A DNA stretch of 64,000 bases from Protonemura montana (taxonomy: Eukaryota > Arthropoda > Insecta > Plecoptera > Nemouridae). The first letter of the stretch is position 1. Each line of letters starts with the position of its first letter. Positions 57,301 to 64,000 of the stretch are shown here, piece by piece. Under the pieces are notes generated by a model that saw only the letters and a program-made list of their open reading frames with translations, made no database searches and was not told where the DNA came from. Where the stretch lies: positions 19,038,418 to 19,102,417 of the forward strand of contig OX387605.1 in NCBI GenBank assembly GCA_947568835.1, read 5' to 3'. The translations under genes and the position numbers were made by a program.

Positions 57301-60300
57301 AACGCAGTTCAAGCGGATATTACACACACCGACAGAAGCAACAAGTAATAGTTCGAAAGAGAACCACTCTAAATTCCAAAGACAGGATGAAGGGGGACCA
57401 AGAATCCATCCTCTGGAAAATAATTCCAAGTCAGACAATCAGTCTCAACCACTCACCACTTACAACAAACCTTTTGAAGTCCTTTGTGGTAAGGCAATTG
57501 ATCTGAAATGCACTGTAGAAAAGTGCTTGTGTAGTATGTTTTCCAATCGGGTAATGGTACTGGAACTAACCAGGATAGATGCCACAGGTTCAACTGAAAA
57601 GGAGACTGCCAAGAACAGGGGAAAGCTGATAAATAAATACCAGGCAGCGTCTAACTCTTCAATACCCACAATCGTAAGCTTTTGTATCACTTTATTAGAT
57701 ACTCATTATATGAGCTAGCCACGACGGTATTGTATTACCGGTAATGTATTTTTTTAAAGAAATTTGGACATGTCAATTTCTATCCATCTAAGCAACGCAG
57801 CTTGCAGAGTGCAAATGTTGCATATTTCGTATGTATTTTTTATTTTAACTAATTACAATTTTAGTTTGTGCTATTTTGTTTTAAATTCAATAAACTTAAT
57901 GCGGTTTCAGAAATCTATCCAATCTGGATCAGTCCTGGCTCTGAAAAGATGGAGGCCTGTGTTATCAGGAACGAACAATGAATTGCTGCTTGCTGGAGAT
58001 ATTGTTGAGTAAGTGGATATCACATGATCATTTTCAAATTATTGTCTATTTTTCTGTCAGGCGCCAACTTTATTATTTGTTTCAAACAAATTGATTTTAT
58101 TTGAATTATTTGTCACTTCTGAATATTGTGGACAAATCCCCAAGAAATCTGTTGTAGATGATCCTCAAACTTAACTTAATATCCCTTATTATTTCACTGT
58201 CGCTTCTATAATCACTTATCGAATCATGGTTCTACTCCTTGGAGATCTGTAATTCTTATAAAATTCTCTAAAAATAACCTTGTCCAATCAGCTCAAATGG
58301 TTGTAGGAACATCCACAGCAGCTGGAGTTTGGGGTTCAAGTCCCTGGTCGGTCACCAAATTTGTGAGAGTAATATTTTTCCTAATAATAAATGCTTTGTT
58401 TATAGCAAGCATTTACAATTTAAATTAGATTGCACTACCACTCCCTGTATTTCCATTTGTCGAAATGTTAAGAACCGAACCCGGAATAGGAACAGTTATA
58501 AACTTTAGTTTGAATCCCTGGTAAAAACATGTTCTAAAGAAACAAAAAGAAGGAGACAAAACATACCGATATAGAAACGGCATACTGTAAAAGGTGATGT
58601 GAGATGCTTTGATGATTTTGTGAAAGTAAAATAACTGATTCATTTCATCTAAATACAACAACGTATCCAACGTCAAATTGAAGCTATTCGAGTTTGACAG
58701 GTTATGAGGGGATATAGCGTCTCTAGAATCAGAGTGAATGTGAGTATTCACAGCCTCATGGTTCTACTCCTTGGAGATCTGTCATTCTCATCAAATACAC
58801 TAAAATCGTCTCAATAAGCCAGTGTCCAAGTAGCTCAATGGGTTAGAGCAACACCCGCGATAAGTGGAGATTGGGGTTCGAGTCCCCATTTGGGCAACAA
58901 TTTCTACTGTGATTACAACTGTGATTCTACCGTTATTTAAATTCTCTGACTCGCAGTCATTATCACAGTCTTATCAAACCTATATCACGTTATCCTACCT
59001 TACTGTTTTACCCCATTGATGGCCAAAGGAAAACTACATGAAAAAATTATGTTTAAATGTTATTGATTATGACATGTTGAACAAAGTAACATTTAAAAAG
59101 AAAAAAAATTGAAAAAAAAACTTAAACTTTGAAAATAAAGGGGTGTACGACTGTGTACAATGGGCGGTTAAGGAGTGATATTTTCCAAAGCAAGGTCGCT
59201 CAATACAACGTTTTCGTGCAAAATTTGCAATGCCAGTGACCTCGGTTGTAGCAAATAACAAACGCAGAAGTTTTTCTATGCAAAATCTTTATTTTAACCT
59301 ACCCTATAATTTTTTTTTTCTAAGTTTTTTTATTGTTTGTTTGCGCTCAAGCGGCCAAATGCCTGCTCCGATTTGAACCAAATTTTCAGAGCACATTTTT
59401 GTATTTTCAACTCAGATATACCGCTTTAAAATCATTCAAATAGTTGTGGAGTATCCAAAATTTACAAACATTTTCAAATTTTATCAATTAACTTTTCAGA
59501 GTTTATAACTTGGACAGTTGGAAATAATGGAAATATTTGGGACTTACTCACTTGACACAGTTGGGAACTTAGTTAGCAGAGATGTTATTATTCTTGTTTC
59601 GAGAGAATCATCAGGAACCATACTGTAGTTGACTTGCCGAAATAAACAATTTTTGGCGGTCAGGTGCCCATTGTACACGCTTGCGTACAGGGCAATAAAA
59701 TATAACCTAGCACACAGTTGTTGAAAATATCATCATGCTAATAGTATATCATAATATCACGTTATAGTAGAGCCTAAGTATAATTAATAATAATAAATAA
59801 GTACAAATATTGTATTATTTATATTAAAAAATCATAGAAAAATATTACCTAAATAATCTTGTTTTATATCCATATGACGGTGATAAGCCGATGACATTTA
59901 TCCACACATTATTGCAAATTTTTATGTTTTACAGTTCAATACTATCATATAGTTTCAAAATAATCAATTACTTTCATAATATTGATGAAAAAGAATATAG
60001 CAAATCACGCTTCGAGCATGAACACAAGCTTGTACTATAGACGGTATAATGGGTTAATGACGTCAGGTTATTTTTTTTTCAGTTCCGCTGGAAACGTAGA
60101 GCAACACGATCACGTGTCATGCCCTGTTGTATTGAAAAGGAAAGGATACTTTCAAACCTCTGATGGTAATAAATACACTGTTGTGGGAAAGCTCTCGTCA
60201 GAAGCAAAGAGAGGCAAGTTTACTTGAAACATTTCCAGAAAAATGTATTCGTATACCAAAATAACTTTTTTAGCCAGTGCTCAAATGAACTACAATAACA

Positions 60301-62512
60301 TATGATATGGTAGTTAGTAGTCTCTAATGTTAAACAGAAAAGGTTAGTTCTTTATTCCATTATTTGGATTTAGACTGATTCATTATTTTTTGTCTTTATT
60401 GCAGGGATCCCCAGAGCAATTGCGTCACATTACTTTAAAAATAACGAATTTCCAACACATTGGAAGAAAATGGTTTCTGAATGGAATGAAAACAATGAAT
60501 TCAAGAAAAATGCTTATTCCTTGAAAAAAAGAATTCCAGCTACAGTTGGTAAGTAAACTACCATATTTGGTTGTAATATTTTTTTATATATAAAGTTGGG
60601 CTTTGTAAATTTCCAGCCATGTTGTTTAGAACCGTTTCTCTTTTCTAAGGATTACGAGCAAGTACTAGGGAACGAAAGCAACCGATTCAGTATTGGAAAG
60701 GTAAAATATGAAAGTAACTTTATGTTAGTAGTGTGTTGATGATTTTAAAATATTTTGTTGTAGAAGATCTTAAAGTGTTAATATTAATCACTCCCAAGCA
60801 AGTTGAAGTAATTCTAGGATCTTTTTTTTTTTTGCAGCTTGTGATAATTCTAGGTTATCTGATAGTTCTTCATTAGTAGACCAACTCAGCAATGATCAAA
60901 TTGTAAGTGAATTTAGAATGTGCTTTAATTTTTATGTCTTTTGTCCTTATTGTTGGTCTTAGATTTGTAAGCTGCTTCCAACTATTCGTGTGTCATGGTT
61001 TTGCTAAGAGCTTTCTGCCGCAGTATTTCCTTCCTGTGCTTTGATTGATTGATTACTGGAGTTAAACAACACACTGTTTTTTTAACAAGCCCCATGGCAT
61101 TGGCCCAATGGCATCGGTATGAGTGGTTGTTGAAGATGATGGGTAAACCTAACCTAGCATAGAAAGAAGGAGAAACCCAGTGCAGGCATAAAGCCTACTC
61201 CTGACAAGGAGTGCTTTGGCTTCACGCCCCTTTCGAAGGGCTCACAACGCAGACAACAGGATTTCTCCACAAATCCATGCTGTCGAGGTGTTGATAAGCA
61301 AGGGATTCATAGGTGGCTTACTAACTTTCTTCCCTCCCTAACCCTCTCTCAAAAAAGTGGCCATGTGCATGATGGTCACTAAACCAATACCTGACCTAGC
61401 ACACAGTTGCTTAACTTCGAAGATCTCACGAGAACCGGTGTTACCAACACGCCAAAACGTTTGCTTCCATTCTTTGCTTCCTGTCTAAAAAATGTGACAC
61501 TTTATATTAAAATTTACTTCATTGATTCCAGAACCATAAGAAGAGTAAACACACTTCAAAAAAAGTTTTACGCACACTCAGTGGCAAAGCAACCAAACAT
61601 AAAGAGGCCAAATGTCCTAAAGCACAGCTGCATTCACAGAACTGTTGTCGATCCCCAAGTGATAATGAATCGTATCTCGACAGAACACAAAAAGGGTCTA
61701 GAAAATCGACTAGACTTTCTAGAAAAATTACCCTGGAAAAAGAGTCAGACCACTCACCCAGGCTGAAAAAATCTTGTCGAATGGAGACTCAATCCAATTC
61801 AGCCAACAACCAAGATCTTAGAAGTCCATATGCAAAGAAGAAATGTAAAAGAATATGTTACCGTAATAGCCTTTCCAGTTCTGAAAAGTCTACTGCCTCA
61901 AATAACTCTGGTAATGAAAGGCCAAAAAGAGCTAGTAAAGAAAAAATGGATGATTTATCAATTAACTGTTTGAATGGAAATCCATGTCATAAGTGGAAAA
62001 GCCGGTCATCTGGTCATCTAAAACAGAAGTTATCTCGAAGTGACGCTCAAAGTTGTGTTGCTGCGGTAGAAGATGCTTCGGGTGTGCAACAGTTGCAATC
62101 TGATAAGGTTGCCAGTCGACCATCAACACATCTTCGCTCCGACCTCAAAGCTGTGACATATCCGTGGATGAGTGATGCCGACACATCGATGGACTCGGAT
62201 TCAGACATACCTGGCATACAATCGCCCATTCGCTTGCAACAATCAGACTCATGCAATGCTGAGAAAGTACACCAGAATAATATGAAAATGACTATCAGTT
62301 GCATTCAAACCAATTCTATCAAGCAAATTGAACCTACATTGCCAACGCCCAACATGAAAGGTTCGTCATTGGGCTTGGCCAATATGAGTAAATTTGTTAT
62401 ACTGTCTAATAATAAATCTGACCAAAATGAGGAAAACATTAGTTTTGACAATGCGAGCTTATTCACTTCCATAGTTTTTTCAGAGACGGATCCTAGAGCC
62501 GCCAAATATTAA
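48321..62512 (+). CDS. KNL2: KNL2/MIS18BP1-like protein with two SANTA domains and a CENP-C-like motif
   Basis: Exons: 48321-48437, 49373-49468, 49671-49695, 49875-50140, 51365-51443, 52040-52116, 52674-52753, 54569-54693, 55751-55861, 56007-57673, 57911-58008, 60083-60213, 60405-60548, 60650-60700, 60838-60902, 61532-62512. They sum to 4113 bases and read in frame throughout, giving 1370 residues; intron 12 is GC-AG. SANTA 1 (about 221-326, exons 7-9) has HNWYFGL, WVLVGKI, FLILFGP and HGFPKNWKNIL. Six tandem repeats of about 50-65 residues follow (about 462-800, all in exon 10). SANTA 2 (about 891-990, exons 11-13) has RWRPVL, KYTVVGKL and FPTHWKKMV. A CENP-C-like motif, RASTRERKQPIQYW (about 1008-1021), fills exon 14. 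The basic, serine-rich tail ends at 62512. Family members bring the Mis18/CENP-A loading machinery to centromeres, so a nuclear centromere-licensing role is inferred. The exons before SANTA 1 are the least certain, resting on splice sites and phase alone. Confidence 0.85.
48790..49010 (+). mobile_element. LINE C-terminal remnant in intron 1 of the KNL2-like gene
   Basis: A translated stretch reads HQPRSKLNIAEHSPKISGTF then FINNVPDNLKSQSEEVPFK, which matches the 'NxLP..IK....FK' C-terminus of jockey-type reverse transcriptases in degraded form. It is short and interrupted by stops. Confidence 0.5.
50447..50622. repeat. Perfect palindrome with 54-base arms
   Basis: Arms 50454-50507 and 50561-50614 are exact inverted copies, and the 53 bases between them also fold (GGTGGTC/GACCACC and CCAGCG/CGCTGG). 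Less perfect pairing extends to about 50447 and 50622. Inside each arm GGTCCTAAAAAGGACC is itself a small palindrome. It lies in intron 4 of the KNL2-like gene. Outer sequences relate it to the hairpin at 4265-4346. Confidence 0.95.
50691..51111. repeat. Large imperfect inverted repeat
   Basis: The left end GTGTTACAGTACTACCGTTG pairs with the right end near 51111, and matching blocks continue inward (TAGAGGCAG, GACAAAAATGCAGAGTACC, AACACCCCGTTTA, ATACGAC) to a centre near 50885. Arms are about 190 bases, roughly 85% alike. A partial third copy of the module follows at 51120-51290. It lies in intron 4 of the KNL2-like gene. Confidence 0.85.
51725..51914. repeat. Foldback element with 46-base arms
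   Basis: Arms 51725-51770 and 51869-51914 are inverted copies with about one mismatch (TGCTAAGTAAAGGGCTACTA against TAGTAGCCCTTTACTTAGCA), separated by 98 bases. A solitary arm with its outer flank is found at about 18100-18175. It lies in intron 5 of the KNL2-like gene. Confidence 0.9.
52455..52545 (-). repeat. Short copy of the TTGATTGATT dispersed repeat
   Basis: On the minus strand: ATCGATTGATTAATGGGGTT, then TAGCGATGAATCGTTTTGAC and CGTCTAATGGCGTCAAATC. Diverged from the consensus and truncated after about 90 bases. Located in intron 6 of the KNL2-like gene. Confidence 0.75.
54770..55530. repeat. MITE-like repeat with a GC-rich insert
   Basis: The outer parts (54770-54960 and 55380-55530) match, in order, the element at 36985-37345. 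The middle (about 54960-55320) has no counterpart there and is clearly richer in GC. On the minus strand this middle carries overlapping open frames of 118 and 87 codons, without a recognisable domain. The whole lies in intron 8 of the KNL2-like gene. Confidence 0.6.
58225..58360 (+). repeat. tRNA-derived SINE-like element, copy 1
   Basis: Starts CATGGTTCTACTCCTTGGAG and has a tRNA-like part at 58281-58353 with box A-like CAGCTCAAATGG and box B-like GGGTTCAAGTCCC. It shares its first 30 bases almost exactly with the element at 58757. Located in intron 11 of the KNL2-like gene. Confidence 0.7.
58757..58898 (+). repeat. tRNA-derived SINE-like element, copy 2
   Basis: Same start CATGGTTCTACTCCTTGGAG. 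The tRNA-like part at 58824-58896 has a pairable acceptor (GTCCAAG/TTTGGGC), a good D-arm (GCTC/GAGC) and a perfect T-arm (TGGGGTTCGAGTCCCCA), but the anticodon stem has only three sound pairs. I treat it as a SINE rather than a working tRNA. Confidence 0.7.
61041..61405 (+). repeat. Long copy of the TTGATTGATT dispersed repeat
   Basis: Located in intron 15 of the KNL2-like gene. Blocks: TTGATTGATTACTGGAGTTA, AACAACACACTG, GGCATTGGCCCAATGGCATC, AACCTAACCTAGCATAGAAA, GGATTTCTCCACAAATCCAT, TTGATAAGCAAGG, GGCCATGTGCATGATGGTCA, and an end near CCTAGCACACAGTTG. With the copy at 24278 it defines an element of about 370-420 bases. Confidence 0.85.
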
Positions 62513-62667
62513 ATCTTAACAGGAAACCCACCAATGGAAATACCCTGTAAAATAAGTAATTTATTGTGTTCTAGTTTTAATTTTCAAAGTTCTGTAATAC
62601 CTACATTTCCAGGAAATATCAGTGCATATCTTTGCTCTTCTTGGATATCCTTTCTTTTGTACTAAAA

Positions 62668-62673
62668 AATAAA
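62668..62673 (+). terminator. Candidate poly(A) signal of the KNL2-like gene
   Basis: AATAAA 156 bases after the stop codon at 62512, in an AT-rich 3'UTR. No closer canonical hexamer is seen. Confidence 0.55.
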
Positions 62674-62679
62674 ATGTTG

Positions 62680-63360
62680 GTTATTGCATAAACAAAAATG
62701 TATTTATTTGCCAATTAAAGGAGAAGTGTTATGCAAATAATAGCTACTAATTTGTTTGTTTTCTGATTGCCGATTTCACCAACGACTTGAATCTCACTTA
62801 TTTGGTTCCCACTCACTTAGGGGGAGGGGGGCTTTTGGGCAATTTGGATTTTCCCATTTAGCAGATGCTAAGAAATATTTTAATGAGGTGTTCATTTCAA
62901 TACACAAAAAATATGTAAATTTGAACTTATTGACAATTTAGGAAAGCCAATCGCATAAAATAAATGTAAATTAGCAGTTTTAACTATTTTCTCTTCGTCC
63001 TGATTGCTGTGTACTAATTGAACCTGGGAGAACGGAGGCTTACGTTTTTAACAGTGATTTGGAGGTCAAAGAAAGAAGCCCCATCAATACTTTGTGTTTT
63101 CATGTCACCTAATATTATGTTGTTTTTAACAAATTTTTAAAAGCAACGTTTCTGGTTCTTCATGTGCTGTTTACATTTTTGGTTTGTAATGATAAAATAT
63201 TGGTATTTTAAAAGAAATAACTGCGCCAGTTCAATTCATCTTTAAATGCTGTTTGAGAGCATTATAAATAGAGTTGGCAAAATCGGCCATAAATATTTCA
63301 TAAAATTTTGCGAATCTTGTGCCAAAATGCTGGATATTTGTTGTAGTAAAGGAAGGGGGT
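62680..63360. other. No gene recognised
   Basis: AT-rich spacer between the KNL2-like 3' end and a LINE remnant. A 12-base poly(G) run is at 63372-63383 just beyond it. Confidence 0.5.
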
Positions 63361-63399
63361 AAGGTAGTAAAGGGGGGGGGGGGAAGTGTTTTTTATTCT

Positions 63400-64000
63400 T
63401 TACCTTCTTATGCTACCTTCAGCCCCTCCCCAGGCTGTGTAACCAACAACTGCCGTGCAGAAGTTGTTCAGTTTAGCCTCTTTCCGCCTCTGTTGTTGGG
63501 ATTCCCATCCTAAATATACCATCATTTTGGTCGGACTTTGACGTGGACTGTATTTGTGGAGCACATGTCTTTGAACAATTTCAATGGCTTGTGTGAGCTG
63601 TTGAGTGTACGGATCCCATATTATTGCTGCATATTCTAACGTGGGTCTAACTATGCTAGTGTATACTTTTGTCCTTACTTCCCAACTAGTGTTCTTAAGA
63701 TGTATTATCACAAATCTAAGTTTACTGATTCCTTTTCTAATTCTCTTGCTTATGTGATATTTCCCGTTAAAGTTGTTTGAGATATTCACTACCAAGTATT
63801 TACAATTATCTGCATATTTTAGTCCATCCCCATTCAGGAATATTGATGAAAATTTGTATTCTTCTTGTTTGTGAATTTAAAGATGGCTTTTAGTATTGTT
63901 AAGTTTCATTTTGTGTCTCTCCACCCACTTTTCAATCTCTTGTATATTCAGTTGCAAGTAATGATGGTCATTACCGTTTTAGATTTGACTTGTTCGATTT
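63400..64000 (-). mobile_element. Jockey-like LINE reverse-transcriptase fragment
   Basis: On the minus strand a frame from 63795 to 63400 reads SKLRFVIIHLKNTSWEVRTK, TSIVRPTLEYAAIIWDPYT and KMMVYLGWESQQQRRKEAKL, the conserved region just after the reverse-transcriptase core of jockey-clade ORF2 proteins ('VRPxLEYAAxxWDP', 'LGWxSLxxRR'). Upstream, beyond a stop or frameshift near 63870-63885, the matching IEKWVERHKMKLNNTKS and YADNCKYLVVNIS segments are visible. The copy is broken, and it runs off the window at 64000. Confidence 0.85.

Noticed and set aside
58824..58896. Intact tRNA gene
   Set aside because: Acceptor, D and T arms fold, but the anticodon stem has only three good pairs and position 33 is not T; a sister element nearby supports a SINE.
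61407..61766. 119-codon frame on the plus strand
   Set aside because: It overlaps the end of intron 15 and the start of exon 16 in a different frame from the KNL2-like protein, which continues in frame from exon 15 through 61532. It is a shadow.

Overview
This is a window of nuclear DNA from an arthropod, most likely an insect. It is AT-rich and carries intron-bearing genes with GT-AG splice sites, Pol III tRNA genes, jockey-like LINE remnants, tRNA-derived SINE-like elements and many foldback repeats. The best taxonomic clue is a nerfin-1/INSM-type zinc-finger gene whose downstream region is full of miR-279-family seed matches, because nerfin-1 repression by miR-279 is known arthropod biology. 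I cannot name the order or species.

Layout. 1-3.3 kb: a secreted leucine-rich-repeat protein on the minus strand, with a TATA/Inr promoter and a 5'UTR intron, plus a decayed fragment of a related gene downstream. 8.3-10.8 kb: a four-exon plus-strand gene for an unrecognised 682-residue protein with internal duplications and a hydrophobic C-terminus. 10.8-40 kb: about 29 kb without a convincing protein gene. It holds seven intact tRNA genes (five identical tRNA-Gly(GCC), one tRNA-Ala(AGC), one tRNA-Leu(CAG)), a tRNA-Leu pseudogene, repeat copies, hairpins and long poly(G) runs. 40.4-41.7 kb: the single-exon nerfin-1/INSM gene, with a possible readthrough extension and then the miR-279 site array. 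45.4-48.0 kb: a SON homologue (SR-rich, G-patch, dsRBD) on the minus strand. 48.3-62.5 kb: a 16-exon KNL2/MIS18BP1-type gene on the plus strand, divergent from SON. 63.4-64 kb: a LINE reverse-transcriptase fragment on the minus strand.

The two strongest observations are these. First, nerfin-1 is followed within about 780 bases of its stop by 16 matches to the miR-279/286/996 seed complement in 555 bases, 14 of them full 8-mers TCTAGTCA, with two more further on. Second, a reconstructed 1370-residue KNL2-like protein has two SANTA domains, six tandem linker repeats between them, and a CENP-C-like motif after the second. All 16 exons join in frame, and one intron is of the GC-AG type.

The genes do not form a pathway. 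SON (RNA processing) and the KNL2-like gene (centromere licensing) share a 349-base head-to-head promoter region, and the KNL2 introns have collected most of the foldback and SINE-like elements in the right third of the window.
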